From Clostridia bacterium (GTDB lineage: Bacteria; Bacillota; Clostridia; Monoglobales; Monoglobaceae): 64,000 nt of DNA. The DNA is taken from assembly GCA_017409575.1 (NCBI GenBank), contig JAFQSM010000038.1:89302-153301 (forward strand). The letters are read 5' to 3'. Position 1 is the first letter of the stretch. Every line of letters begins with the position of its first letter. Below the pieces are notes generated by a model. It searched no databases, was not told the origin of the DNA, and saw nothing but the letters and a program-made list of their open reading frames with translations. The translations under genes and the position numbers were made by a program. Shown one piece after another: positions 6,489 through 14,461 of this stretch.

Positions 6489-6517
6489 ACTATACACGTC
6501 AAGACCCGTGTTGTCAA
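6489..6517 (-). promoter_or_regulatory. Consensus promoter between integrase and the 5363-6388 gene
   Basis: Minus-strand TTGACA (6512-6517), 17 bp spacer, TATAGT (6489-6494). A second TTGACG lies inside the spacer. The start site is predicted near 6482, just ahead of the terminator hairpin. Confidence 0.75.
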
Positions 6518-6551
6518 TAGGATATCAATAACGTTTACAATAAGTTAACAT

Positions 6552-7457
6552 TCACCTCAAATTCATAATCGGACTACTCCTTATTCCCCTCTCAATTACA
6601 TCCTTATCCTGTATGCTTTGCAGATACCTTTGGGTTATCTTTATGTTGTTATGCCCCATAAGTCGCGCCAGACTGTATATATCAAGGTTGTTCCGCAGCT
6701 GTGCCTGTGCAAAGTAATGTCTTAAGGTATGTGGACTACATCTTATACTGTCGTCAACCTCTGCTACTTCCCCAGCTTTCGCAACAAGCCTTTCAACCGC
6801 TTCAACAGTAAGCTTTCTTCCGCTCCGTGAAAGAAAAAATGTATCATCAATATCCTGATGTATGAAGTAGCCATTACGGACATTGACATACTTTATAATA
6901 CACTTCTGCAGATACGGACTTATTCCCACCATCCGCTCCTTTGAACCCTTTCCAAATATCTTGATATATCCATTATAAACATCTTCCGACTTCAGTTCGC
7001 ACAGTTCGTTATTTCTTATTCCTGTATCAACAAGCATAGCTATTATTGCTTTATTCCGTATAGACATATAATCATTACCACTAAATACATCAAGCATTCG
7101 TTTAACTTCGGCATCAGAAAAGGTCTTGATAAGGGTTATATCTTCTTTCCCCCAAGGTACTTTTACACAGGGATTGACGCTTATATATTCCTCCTGCAAG
7201 GCATACTTAAAAAACGCTCTGTATGTTTTAAGCAACCCATTTGTATAAGTAACCTTTCTGCCGTTTTTCCAAAGTTCTTTGAAAAAATCCTTTATCTGCT
7301 TTGCTGTAACCTCTTCAATATCCTGAATGCCATATCTTTCATCAAGATAATTAAAGAACCGTGACAGATTGTTTCTGTACCCTTTCATTGTTTTTGCCGA
7401 GAAGTTTTTAACCTCACAATCAAACAAAAACTCCGAATATACTGTTTTGATTTGCAT
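6552..7457 (-). CDS. Tyrosine recombinase/integrase of the element
   Basis: 301 residues, full length for a XerC/D-like phage integrase. The N-terminal SAM-like core-binding domain covers about 1-95. The catalytic domain carries the expected residues: Arg in DTGIRNNEL, Lys in FGKGSKERM, the box SPHTLRHYF (His and Arg), His in LMGHNNI and the nucleophile Tyr in TQRYLQ. An AGGAGG site lies seven bases before the start. The gene lies directly inside the right junction with yebC, and repeats that look like arm sites fill the gap between it and yebC. It is very likely the enzyme that inserts this element into yebC. Confidence 0.95.
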   Translation of the reverse strand: MQIKTVYSEFLFDCEVKNFSAKTMKGYRNNLSRFFNYLDERYGIQDIEEVTAKQIKDFFKELWKNGRKVTYTNGLLKTYRAFFKYALQEEYISVNPCVKVPWGKEDITLIKTFSDAEVKRMLDVFSGNDYMSIRNKAIIAMLVDTGIRNNELCELKSEDVYNGYIKIFGKGSKERMVGISPYLQKCIIKYVNVRNGYFIHQDIDDTFFLSRSGRKLTVEAVERLVAKAGEVAEVDDSIRCSPHTLRHYFAQAQLRNNLDIYSLARLMGHNNIKITQRYLQSIQDKDVIERGIRSSPIMNLR

Positions 7458-7555
7458 AAATACCTCCTGTGGTTTCCATGCAATTTTTCAGTATATTCGG
7501 AGTTATGATGTACAAACTTTAATTTGCGATGATATTTATCATGTACACCGTAGTT

Positions 7556-7578
7556 CGGTATGTATATCATCGCTTAGC
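7556..7578 (+). repeat. Terminal direct repeat, right end (integrase arm-site candidate)
   Basis: Copy of the 161-183 repeat, lying between the integrase start and the yebC stop. Inverted relatives of the same motif (ATCATGTACA and ATGATGTACA) sit just upstream at 7505-7545, so this gap is dense in possible integrase or Xis sites. Confidence 0.5.
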
Positions 7579-7614
7579 AAACTTCTCAAAACCTTGAAAG
7601 CCTTGATATATCTA

Positions 7615-8358
7615 CTATTCTTCATCACTGTCGGGCATATCCCAAGTGTGATAAACATTCTGCACATCGTCGTTATCCTCAAGCATGTCAATCAGCTTTT
7701 CAAGGTTCTTGACTGCATCTTCATCCGTTACCTCGGTAAGAGTTTGGGGAATATAGACGATTTCCGCTTGTTCAAATTCATAGCCTTTTTCTTCCAGTGC
7801 TTCACGCACCTTGCTGAAATCCTCTGGGGCAGATGTCACTTCAAAACATTCGTCTTCTGTCGAAAAATCTTCAGCTCCTGCATCAAGGGCATCCATCATA
7901 AGAGTATCTTCGTCAATACCGTCAGATTTTGCTATTATAAGCTGCCCCTTGCGGTCAAACATAAATCCTACGCTGCCTGTCTGTCCAAGGTTGCCGCCAA
8001 ATTTGTCAAAATAGTGTCTGAGGTCACCTGCGGTACGATTTTTGTTGTCACTCAAAGTTTCAACCATGAACGCAACACCGCTTGCGCCGTATCCCTCGTA
8101 TACAAGTTCAAAATATTCTTTCGCGCTGTCTTCGCCCGCTGCCTTTTTTATGCTTCGCTGAATGGTATCATTGGGCATATTGTTTGCCTTTGCTTTTGCA
8201 ATAGCATCACGAAGCTTTGAGTTGCTATCCGGATCGGGTCCGCCCTCTTTAACCGCAACCACCAGCTCTCTGCCGATTTTGGTAAACAGTTTGCCTCTTT
8301 TTGCATCCAATGCACCTTTTTTTCTCTTAATTGTCGCCCATTTCGAATGTCCTGACAT
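7615..8358 (-). CDS. yebC: YebC/PmpR-family protein, element insertion target
   Basis: 247 residues, the full length of the family. It begins with the diagnostic [15 protein letters not shown] and contains the family's central domain ([21 protein letters not shown]). YebC-type proteins are reported as DNA-binding regulators or as factors that ease ribosome stalling on proline runs; which applies here is not visible. The last 54 or so codons (7615-7778) are duplicated in diverged form at 1-137, showing that the gene was used as an attachment site and its 3' end was replaced on integration. The reading frame is intact. The start is supported by GGAGG. Confidence 0.97.
   Translation of the reverse strand: MSGHSKWATIKRKKGALDAKRGKLFTKIGRELVVAVKEGGPDPDSNSKLRDAIAKAKANNMPNDTIQRSIKKAAGEDSAKEYFELVYEGYGASGVAFMVETLSDNKNRTAGDLRHYFDKFGGNLGQTGSVGFMFDRKGQLIIAKSDGIDEDTLMMDALDAGAEDFSTEDECFEVTSAPEDFSKVREALEEKGYEFEQAEIVYIPQTLTEVTDEDAVKNLEKLIDMLEDNDDVQNVYHTWDMPDSDEE
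7754..7778. other. Right attachment core candidate (att), inside yebC
   Basis: The identical partner of 113-137, within yebC codons for the region EIVYIP to FEQ on the minus strand. Integration here replaces the last 54 or so codons of yebC with element-borne sequence and so keeps the gene whole. Confidence 0.6.
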
Positions 8359-8403
8359 TTTCTCTAATCCTCCGCTTTCGTATTTTTCAGTTCTGAAACC
8401 GAT

Positions 8404-9318
8404 TTATTCTTTTTCAATAACACCTTTAATTCCCGAAACAAGTCCTGCAATACCCTGTATATCTGACGGAATAATTATCTTTGTAGCCTTTCCGTCAGCT
8501 GCTTTTTCAAACGCCTCAAGACTCTTTATTGTGAGTACCGCTTCACTCGGTGCTGCCGCATTAAGCATTTTTATTCCGTTTGCAGTTGCTTCCTGCACAC
8601 TGAGTATTGCCTGTGCCTCGCCTTCTGCGACGCGGATAGCAGATTCTTTCTCCGCCTCGGCTTTTAGAATCTGGGATTCTTTATCCGCTTCAGCTTTCAG
8701 TATTGCAGCAGCTTTTTCACCTTCTGCAACCAATATTGCTGATTTCTTCTCACCTTCAGCACGAAGAATAGCCTCGCGTCTTTCGCGCTCCGCTTTCATT
8801 TGTTTTTCCATTGCCTCGCGTATTCCCGCTGGCGGTATAATATTTTTAAGTTCAACACGATTAACCTTAATACCCCAAGGGTCGGTTGCTTCGTCAAGAA
8901 TTGACCTCATTTTCGAATTGATGACATCTCTTGAGGTCAAGCTTTCATCAAGTTCCATATCACCTATAATATTGCGCAAGGTTGTTGCAGTAAGATTTTC
9001 AATTGCCGACATCGGCAACTCAACACCATAAGCATAGAGTTTGGGGTCTGTAATCTGAAAATATACTACAGTATCAATCTGCATTGTAACATTATCTTTT
9101 GTAATAACCGGCTGCGGAGCAAAATCCACCACCTGTTCTTTGAGGCTTACCCTTTTTGCGACTCTGTCAATAAAAGGAATTTTAAGGTGCAAACCTACTC
9201 CCCATGTCCCGTTGTATGCGCCAAGGCGTTCTATGACATACGCCTGAGCCTGCGGAACAATTCTTATATTTGAAATTATCAGAACAACCAATATAACCAA
9301 TAACCAAAAAATAAACAT
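8404..9318 (-). CDS. SPFH/Band 7 family membrane protein, stomatin/QmcA type
   Basis: 304 residues. One N-terminal membrane helix (2-18) is followed by the SPFH domain (about 20-190; QAYVIERLGAY, DPWGIKVNRVEL) and a long Ala/Glu-rich coiled coil of repeated AEGEK/KAEAEKE units (about 185-250), then a Gly-rich C-terminus. Proteins of this type oligomerise on the inner face of the membrane and organise microdomains. It is the downstream partner of an NfeD gene (9342-9791), a pairing that is very widely conserved. An AGGAGG site precedes the start. Confidence 0.95.
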   Translation of the reverse strand: MFIFWLLVILVVLIISNIRIVPQAQAYVIERLGAYNGTWGVGLHLKIPFIDRVAKRVSLKEQVVDFAPQPVITKDNVTMQIDTVVYFQITDPKLYAYGVELPMSAIENLTATTLRNIIGDMELDESLTSRDVINSKMRSILDEATDPWGIKVNRVELKNIIPPAGIREAMEKQMKAERERREAILRAEGEKKSAILVAEGEKAAAILKAEADKESQILKAEAEKESAIRVAEGEAQAILSVQEATANGIKMLNAAAPSEAVLTIKSLEAFEKAADGKATKIIIPSDIQGIAGLVSGIKGVIEKE

Positions 9319-9341
9319 ATTACGTTCCTCCTACTATTGAT

Positions 9342-9791
9342 TTAAACCTTTTGTAATTCTTCGACTTTTTCAACAACTGCAAAAACGCCTTCAAGACCTT
9401 TTACCACAACTGTTTCGCCTTGGTGTATTTCCTCGTCTGAATCACTTTTGGCAGACCAAATCTGCCCAAGCACCTTTATCTGCCCCGAGTTTTCAATTGA
9501 TGAGATCGTTTTTATCACAATGCCCTTTTCATCAATAATCCGGTCCGCATTTGTAGGAATGTTTTTTGAAGTAAGTTTTTTTGCGAGTGGTCTTGTAACC
9601 AAAACCAAAAGAGCCGAAATAATCGCAAAAATCAAAAGCTGAAAGGTGGCTGAAATATCACTTACTGCTGAAACAATTGCCGCTGCCAGCGCCGCAACCG
9701 CCATCCATATGGTCGTCAGATTGGCAGTTGACGCTTCTACCACGCCAAAAACAACCGTCAAAACAAGCCAGAATACAGTATACGCGTTCAT
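9342..9791 (-). CDS. NfeD-like membrane protein with C-terminal OB-fold domain
   Basis: 149 residues. Three membrane helices lie in the first half (about 5-70) and a soluble OB-fold NfeD domain in the second, including IIDEKGIVIKTISS and GETVVVKGLEG. It is the short form without the serine-protease-like domain. NfeD-type proteins partner SPFH proteins, and this gene lies 23 bp ahead of the SPFH gene on the same strand, so the two form an operon. Confidence 0.92.
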   Translation of the reverse strand: MNAYTVFWLVLTVVFGVVEASTANLTTIWMAVAALAAAIVSAVSDISATFQLLIFAIISALLVLVTRPLAKKLTSKNIPTNADRIIDEKGIVIKTISSIENSGQIKVLGQIWSAKSDSDEEIHQGETVVVKGLEGVFAVVEKVEELQKV

Positions 9792-9818
9792 ATCAAATCA
9801 CCCCGTTTAAAGCTGTTT

Positions 9819-10271
9819 CTAATAATTCCTTTTGTATCCACCATTGCGTTTGTTTTCGGTATTGCGTTTAAGGTCCTGAATTTTTTCATCACTATCCTGC
9901 TTGAACCTAAGCAATTTGTCTTCAAACGACAAATCCTCCATACTTCTTTTTGCCGCAAATTCAAATACCTCGGGCGCGCCTTTTAAAGCACCGCTCACTT
10001 TGGCTTTTGGCGCCTTTTTCTTCTTTTCTCCCATTTGCTCGGTTGCACGCTTTATTGACAGACTTATCTTGCCCTTTTCGTCAATAGATATAACCTTGAC
10101 CTTAACACCTTGTCCTTGTGTGAGGTGCTTGCTTATATCATCAACATATTCGGACGAAACCTCCGAAATATGTACAAGTCCTGTTTTTCCGCCCTCAAGC
10201 TCGACAAATGCGCCAAACGGTGCGATGCCGGTAATTTTGCCCTGGAGTATAGCTCCTTCTTCAATCTGCAT
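9819..10271 (-). CDS. yabR: S1 RNA-binding domain protein, YabR type
   Basis: 150 residues. An S1 domain fills residues 4-75 (EGAILQGKITGIAPFGAFVELEGGKTGLVHISEVS), followed by a Lys-rich tail. In Bacillus the order is yabP-yabQ-divIC-yabR, and the same order is found here on the minus strand, which supports the name. The exact function is unclear; S1 proteins bind RNA and often contact the ribosome or polynucleotide phosphorylase. Confidence 0.88.
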   Translation of the reverse strand: MQIEEGAILQGKITGIAPFGAFVELEGGKTGLVHISEVSSEYVDDISKHLTQGQGVKVKVISIDEKGKISLSIKRATEQMGEKKKKAPKAKVSGALKGAPEVFEFAAKRSMEDLSFEDKLLRFKQDSDEKIQDLKRNTENKRNGGYKRNY

Positions 10272-10338
10272 AACTTACAAAAATCCTCCTCGAGATATTG
10301 CACGGCAATATCTTATGTAAAATAATATTTAATCAATT

Positions 10339-10650
10339 TTATTTTTGGGTAATGTCAATAAATACTCTTTCGTTCGCCTTAATCAGACCAAGTTTTTCGC
10401 GAGCAACCTGTTCAAGATATTCGTCCGTGTCGGCTTTTTCAAGCTCATCCTCAAGCTTTTGCTTTTCGGTCTGTGCTTCTGCGATTTTGGCCTTGTATTC
10501 CTCCAAAGCATCATCACATTTTGACAATGTGATTTGTTGTTTAATAAGAGTACATGCAACATACACACAAACAGTCAAAATCCCCAAAGCCTTTGTAAGG
10601 GTTTTGACAGAAACTTTTTTCTTTGTCTTTTTTGAGGAATTTCGAGTCAT
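10339..10650 (-). CDS. divIC: Septum formation initiator, DivIC/FtsB family
   Basis: 103 residues from the ATG at 10650 (MTRNSSKKTKKK), chosen because GAGGTGG sits eight bases upstream; a frame extension to 10737 has no such support. A basic cytoplasmic head is followed by one membrane helix (about 18-37) and an extracytoplasmic coiled coil (about 45-75), then the family's conserved EQVAREKLGLIKANE. It acts in the division septum with FtsL and DivIB. Synteny with yabP, yabQ and yabR agrees. Confidence 0.92.
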   Translation of the reverse strand: MTRNSSKKTKKKVSVKTLTKALGILTVCVYVACTLIKQQITLSKCDDALEEYKAKIAEAQTEKQKLEDELEKADTDEYLEQVAREKLGLIKANERVFIDITQK

Positions 10651-10773
10651 GATAATCTCCACCTCATTCGCAAAATTGTCAGGGTTGTCAAAAAGCTTTT
10701 TGCCATTTGATACAATGCCCCATTTTCCTGTATACAATTATATATCAAAGACCCTTGTTTTGTCAATAGAAAT

Positions 10774-11283
10774 CTACTTTTTTCTGCGCCTTAAATTAGC
10801 TACCGAAAGCCTTATTTTCGCCCTTTCTTTCTGGCATTTCGCCACTCTTCTTGCCCTTCTCAAAGCGCATCCTGTGTACCACGCAATTATTCGCACCGGT
10901 TTTTTTAGCGCCTTAAAAAGAATCCTCACCGGGAATGCAACTATTCTAAGCACAAAAAGCAACGATTTTATTATCCATTTTACCGCAGTTGTTCCAAGAT
11001 TTACAAATCTGTTTCTTACAAAAAAGCCATATCCAAAAACCCCAAGCGCACCGCCCAAAAACCCCTGCAAACGAACTTCACCGCTGTTTTTGATAAACGC
11101 CGTATAAAATAAAATCACCGCAGCCAGTGCAAAAAACAATATATCCTGACCGTTTACCGCCAAATCACTTACCCTTACAATTCTTCGGCTTATACGGACA
11201 ATATCATATAAAAAAGCAGTTATTGCCCCTGCAGCAATGCACGCAAGGAAAAAAACTGCTTCGCTTTGTACTGTATCATACAT
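10774..11283 (-). CDS. yabQ: Spore cortex biosynthesis protein YabQ
   Basis: 169 residues from the ATG at 11283, with AGGTG six bases upstream; a GTG three codons earlier overlaps the ribosome binding site. There are several membrane helices (about 10-28, 45-62, 72-90, 100-125) and a very basic C-terminal tail. The segment ITAFLYDIVRISRR is typical of YabQ. The protein is needed for the spore cortex and lies in the outer forespore membrane. The gene follows yabP by 9 bp. Confidence 0.92.
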   Translation of the reverse strand: MYDTVQSEAVFFLACIAAGAITAFLYDIVRISRRIVRVSDLAVNGQDILFFALAAVILFYTAFIKNSGEVRLQGFLGGALGVFGYGFFVRNRFVNLGTTAVKWIIKSLLFVLRIVAFPVRILFKALKKPVRIIAWYTGCALRRARRVAKCQKERAKIRLSVANLRRRKK

Positions 11284-11292
11284 CACTCTCAC

Positions 11293-11574
11293 CTACTTAA
11301 ATATCTTTCCCCAAATTCCACTGCCCGAAGTTTTGTGGGTATCCTGATATTCAACGCTGTCAATTATGCCCTCAACTTCTATTTCTCCGTCTTCTATCGA
11401 CAAACGGTTTATCCGAAGCTGAGTACCCTTGACTGTCATCTGACCGTCGGTGGTATATGCAATTATTTTGTCGTCGTCAAAGCTTTCGACATCTTCAACT
11501 CCTGTCGAAAACATTTTTTCACGACCCGTCATTTTTATTGAATGAACACTCGCTTCGCTTTTTCTGTCTTCCAT
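11293..11574 (-). CDS. yabP: Sporulation protein YabP
   Basis: 93 residues from the ATG at 11574, which has AGGAGG eight bases upstream. The YabP/YqfC fold is evident in TGREKMFSTGVEDVESFDDDKI and QLRINRLSIEDGEIEVEGIIDS. It is the first gene of the conserved yabP-yabQ-divIC-yabR block and, by analogy with Bacillus, is expected in the mother cell during spore formation. The promoter could not be picked out confidently. Confidence 0.93.
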   Translation of the reverse strand: MEDRKSEASVHSIKMTGREKMFSTGVEDVESFDDDKIIAYTTDGQMTVKGTQLRINRLSIEDGEIEVEGIIDSVEYQDTHKTSGSGIWGKIFK

Positions 11575-11643
11575 AAGCAATACCTCCTTTTCTACTATAT
11601 ATTGCTTCAAACAGAAAAATATGCCCAAACTTTGTTCTTTCGT

Positions 11644-12264
11644 TTATGCAAAATTCTGTGCGATAACAGCAACTGCATCGCTTTCTATCAAGAGTTTTCC
11701 GTGTTCGTTCAGGACCCCCTGCATAAAAATGGGTCTTTTGTCTTTTTCTGAAAACTCGGACAGAATATTCTCTGTTTCAAAAATCCCAAACGAATCTACC
11801 GGCATAAGTTCAAGATAAAATTCGCCGTTATATTTCCACAGTTTGCTGGTTCCAAGATACGCCTCGCGTATTTCCCAAACACCGCGACAAACATCCTCAA
11901 AATCACCGAACTTAAAAATCCTGAGTGGCACACATACTCCTCGCTTTCGTCTTGTCTTAACTTCAGCGTGCCGCACCTGCTTCCCCATTTTCAAAAGGGC
12001 CTCGGCAAGTTCTTCCTCATTTTCAAGCCGACTTACAAGCATAGCAAAGCCTTCCTCTCCCAATTGTATTGTCTCTACCAGCAATTGAGCTTTGCCGACC
12101 GTAAAGTTTACATCCTGCTCGGCTCGCTTGAGCGCAAACCAAAACATATCCTGTGCCTCGGGAGTGTTGTCGGTAAAATTCTTCAAATCAACATTCCACA
12201 TCCGTATATCATCATTTCCTATAACAATTTTTATCTTGTTTTTGTCAAGCCGTTCTATCCGCAT
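11644..12264 (-). CDS. mecA: Adaptor protein MecA (ClpC adaptor)
   Basis: 206 residues. The N-terminal MRIERLDKNKIKIVI and the C-terminal half with repeated beta-alpha units are those of MecA. MecA recognises targets such as ComK and feeds them to the ClpCP protease. Ahead of it on the minus strand a possible promoter has TTTTCA (12362-12367), a 17 bp spacer and TATACT (12339-12344). It is divergent from the 6S RNA gene. Confidence 0.93.
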   Translation of the reverse strand: MRIERLDKNKIKIVIGNDDIRMWNVDLKNFTDNTPEAQDMFWFALKRAEQDVNFTVGKAQLLVETIQLGEEGFAMLVSRLENEEELAEALLKMGKQVRHAEVKTRRKRGVCVPLRIFKFGDFEDVCRGVWEIREAYLGTSKLWKYNGEFYLELMPVDSFGIFETENILSEFSEKDKRPIFMQGVLNEHGKLLIESDAVAVIAQNFA

Positions 12265-12443
12265 ATTCTCCCCTCCGTTTCTTTGAGGCTACTCAAAATT
12301 TATTACATTCAATCCAAAATAATTCTTCTTTATACAACAGTATACATTACTTTTTCATTTTTGAAAAGACTATTTTTTTACCAAAACTGACTTTTTTTGC
12401 GCCTGTATCCTTATATTTTAGTACAAAACTGCTCAATTTTCTA

Positions 12444-12472
12444 TTGAATTCGGGTGCAAAATGTGTTAATAT
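12444..12472 (+). promoter_or_regulatory. Promoter of the 6S RNA gene
   Basis: TTGAAT (12444-12449), 17 bp spacer, TAATAT (12467-12472). Transcription would begin near 12479, exactly where the 6S closing stem starts. Confidence 0.7.
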
Positions 12473-12479
12473 ATTTATG

Positions 12480-12688
12480 TAATTTAACAAAGCACCCTGC
12501 GGTGTTCGTAAGAATGGCACAATGTAAAACCAACATTTTCTCAAAGGGAATTCATCTCCGGTCGGCGGCGCACATGCCTCCCGCAGTCTTGCGGCCAGTG
12601 GACTTGTAATGTCACCGGGACTCATCCCACCTGCAAAGCAGGTTTTTACCTTGACCTTGTTACGGCACATGTGGGGTTTGTTTTTTTG
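12480..12688 (+). ncRNA. ssrS: 6S RNA (ssrS)
   Basis: About 209 nt between a promoter and a T-rich end (TTTGTTTTTTTG). The 5' arm has CCCTGCGGTGTTCGTAAGA and the 3' arm has TTGTTACGGCACATGTGGGG, which pair in broken fashion as the 6S closing stem. Internal landmarks include TTTTCTCAAAGGGAA, GCGCACATGCCTCCCGCAG and the hairpin CCCACCTGCAAAGCAGGT, matching the known 6S outline. 6S RNA mimics an open promoter and sequesters sigma-A RNA polymerase. An opposite-strand frame at 12347-12670 is not a gene. The call is from motif memory, not a covariance search. Confidence 0.83.
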
Positions 12689-12789
12689 TAAAATTTCGCA
12701 TTTCAGCGAGAATTTTTGCCAAAAACCTTGACAAACTCCTCAAATTATATACAATATATAATATATATTCTTTTTTTGGGGTGAGGTTT

Positions 12790-13338
12790 GTGCGTGTAAT
12801 TTCGGGTCTGTCGCGAGGACGCAAACTTATCGCACCCAAAGGTCTTGACACAAGGCCCACCACCGACAGAGTGAAAGAGTCTATGTTCAACCTCATTATA
12901 CCCTACATACCTGCAAAAAACGTCCTTGACCTTTTTGCCGGCAGCGGAGCGCTTGGAATAGAGGCTCTCAGTCGTGGTTCGGAGCATTGTGTTTTTGTGG
13001 AATTTGGAAAAGAGGCTTTGTCTGTCGTCAAGCAAAACCTTGATCTTTCAAAGCAAGTGGACAAGGCAGAGGTTTTTTCACTTGACTCACTTGAATTTTT
13101 AAATCGGACAAGTTCAAGTTTTGACTTGATTTTTCTTGACCCGCCTTACAATAAAGGTCTTTTGACCGAGTCAATAAGGCTTATACATCAAAAAAATCTG
13201 CTTTCAGAAAACGGCATAATCGTTGTCGAAAGCGAAGTCGGCGGGGAAGCACCCCCAAACGACTGTTTTAAAATTTTAAAGCAGGCCAGATACGGCAAGA
13301 CAACAGTCTTTGTCCTGGCTCACGAAGCAAGGAGGTGA
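12790..13338 (+). CDS. rsmD: 16S rRNA (guanine966-N2)-methyltransferase RsmD
   Basis: 182 residues from the GTG at 12790, which fits the usual RVISG start and has GGGGTG six bases upstream; an earlier GTG at 12781 is part of that site. The S-adenosylmethionine motif [17 protein letters not shown] (about 46-62) and the catalytic DPPY (in FLDPPYNKG) are present. It methylates G966 of 16S rRNA. The next gene, coaD, starts six bases after its stop, a very common pairing. Confidence 0.95.
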   Translation: MRVISGLSRGRKLIAPKGLDTRPTTDRVKESMFNLIIPYIPAKNVLDLFAGSGALGIEALSRGSEHCVFVEFGKEALSVVKQNLDLSKQVDKAEVFSLDSLEFLNRTSSSFDLIFLDPPYNKGLLTESIRLIHQKNLLSENGIIVVESEVGGEAPPNDCFKILKQARYGKTTVFVLAHEARR

Positions 13339-13343
13339 CAGCA

Positions 13344-13823
13344 ATGCAAACAGCGGTTTATCCGGGAAGTTTTGACCCTTGCACAAACGGACATCTGGAC
13401 ATAATTCGCCGTGCATCAAAGCTTTTTGACAAAGTGGTTGTTGCTGTCCTGATCAACGAAAAAAAGACTCCTCTTTTTTCATTGGAAGAGAGGGTTGAAA
13501 TGCTTAAAACCGCCACAAAAGGCTTTGAAAATGTTGAAATCTGTTCGTTTTCGGGGCTTTTGGCAAACTTTATGAAGGACAACGGTTACAGTGTTCTTAT
13601 AAAAGGTCTGCGCGCGGTCTCGGACTACGAATACGAATTTCAGATGGCACTTACAAACCGCAATCTGTTTGACGATCTGGAAACTGTTTTTCTGCCATGC
13701 AGCAGTGAATTTATGTTTCTTAGTTCAAGTATAGTAAAAGAAGTTGCAAAATACAACGGAAAGCTTGAAGGACTTGTTCCGCCCGAACTTGTCGGCATCA
13801 TCAAGCGCCGTTTCGGCTATTAA
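13344..13823 (+). CDS. coaD: Phosphopantetheine adenylyltransferase CoaD
   Basis: 159 residues from the ATG at 13344 with AGGAGG eight bases upstream (inside the rsmD end). The nucleotidyltransferase motif [19 protein letters not shown] holds the T/HxGH-like site, and [15 protein letters not shown] is the second nucleotide-binding motif. It makes dephospho-CoA from 4'-phosphopantetheine and ATP, the fourth step of CoA synthesis. Normal length. Confidence 0.96.
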   Translation: MQTAVYPGSFDPCTNGHLDIIRRASKLFDKVVVAVLINEKKTPLFSLEERVEMLKTATKGFENVEICSFSGLLANFMKDNGYSVLIKGLRAVSDYEYEFQMALTNRNLFDDLETVFLPCSSEFMFLSSSIVKEVAKYNGKLEGLVPPELVGIIKRRFGY

Positions 13824-13850
13824 CACATATTTTTAAGGAGGAATTCTATC

Positions 13851-14315
13851 ATGGAAATGGATACTTTGGAATTGATAACCGAACTTGAGGACATAATCGA
13901 CAAGGGTGTGGCTGTGCCTTTTTCGGGCCGTTGCCTTTTGGACAAGGAGGAGCTTTTGGAAATTATTCAAGAAATCCGTCTCAAGCTGCCCACTGATCTG
14001 GAGCAGGCAAAATGGATAAAGGCAGAGCGCCAGAACATTATCAGCGACGCCAGAAAAGAAGCCGAAGAAATCATCAAGGCAGCCAACGACAAGCTGATCG
14101 CAATGGTTGACGAAAACGAAATCACAAAAAAAGCAACTCAGGCAGCAAGTGAAATTATGGACAGCGCAAATGCTGAGGCTAATGCTGCAAAAGAGTCCAG
14201 CTATCAGTATGCTGACTATCTGCTTGAAAATGTAGAAAATGTTGTTGTAAAAACAATCCGCGACCTTGAACAGTGCATAACCATCGTCAAGGACAATCGC
14301 AATCATCTTAGATAA
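13851..14315 (+). CDS. Coiled-coil protein, ATPase subunit B/E-like, downstream of coaD
   Basis: 154 residues, almost entirely helical and charged, with a long central coiled coil (about 55-130, KAERQNIISDARKEAEEIIKAAN). Proteins like this occur right after coaD in many Clostridia and are often labelled ATPase because of similarity to the stalk subunits of rotary ATPases. No ATPase motif is present and no other ATPase subunit is nearby. A DivIVA-like scaffolding role is possible but not shown. A good AAGGAGGAATTC site precedes the start. Confidence 0.75.
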   Translation: MEMDTLELITELEDIIDKGVAVPFSGRCLLDKEELLEIIQEIRLKLPTDLEQAKWIKAERQNIISDARKEAEEIIKAANDKLIAMVDENEITKKATQAASEIMDSANAEANAAKESSYQYADYLLENVENVVVKTIRDLEQCITIVKDNRNHLR

Positions 14316-14333
14316 TTTGACATCAAAATTTTT

Positions 14334-14439
14334 AGCAAAGTAGAAACCGATGCGTCAAGTGAAGAACGAACGGGAAGTTGTCGTTCTTACGAAAAGCCTT
14401 ATTTTGTGGCTTGCGATTTCGGTTTCGCATTCCGTTGCT
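14334..14439 (+). promoter_or_regulatory. Tetrahydrofolate (THF) riboswitch
   Basis: The sequence carries the conserved THF (folT-type) elements in order: AAAGTAG, GCGTCAAGTG, CGGGAAGTTGTCG, a CGAAAAGCC...GGCTTGCG arm and GCATTCCG. The outer stem is AGCAA (14334-14338) with TTGCT (14435-14439). It stands directly upstream of a folate-transporter gene and a folate-modifying gene, the known partners of this class. The expression platform is the hairpin at 14462-14500. Confidence 0.92.
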
Positions 14440-14461
14440 GCAAAATTCGTAACGCTTATTT

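Larger units (their letters stand above)
138..7778. mobile_element. Integrated element in yebC, tyrosine-integrase type, about 7.6 kb
   Basis: The boundaries are set by the duplicated yebC 3' segment: homology ends at 137 on the left and at 7778 inside the intact gene on the right. The last 25 bp of both copies (113-137 and 7754-7778) are identical and probably contain the crossover site. The integrase gene sits next to the right junction, as is usual. Cargo includes a serine recombinase, an XRE regulator, a type I toxin-like locus and orphan genes. No relaxase, replication protein or conjugation gene is recognisable, so the element may be mobilised by a helper or only move within the cell. 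The exact ends are inferred. Confidence 0.8.

Noticed and set aside
138..7778. Conjugative element or prophage
   Set aside because: No relaxase, coupling protein, type IV secretion, capsid or terminase gene is visible.
7369..8220. 283-codon open frame on the plus strand over integrase start and yebC
   Set aside because: Shadow of yebC; the similar frame at 7-201 comes from the duplicated yebC end.
12347..12670. 107-codon open frame on the minus strand
   Set aside because: It is antisense to the 6S RNA; no ribosome site, odd composition and the RNA explains the conservation of the segment.
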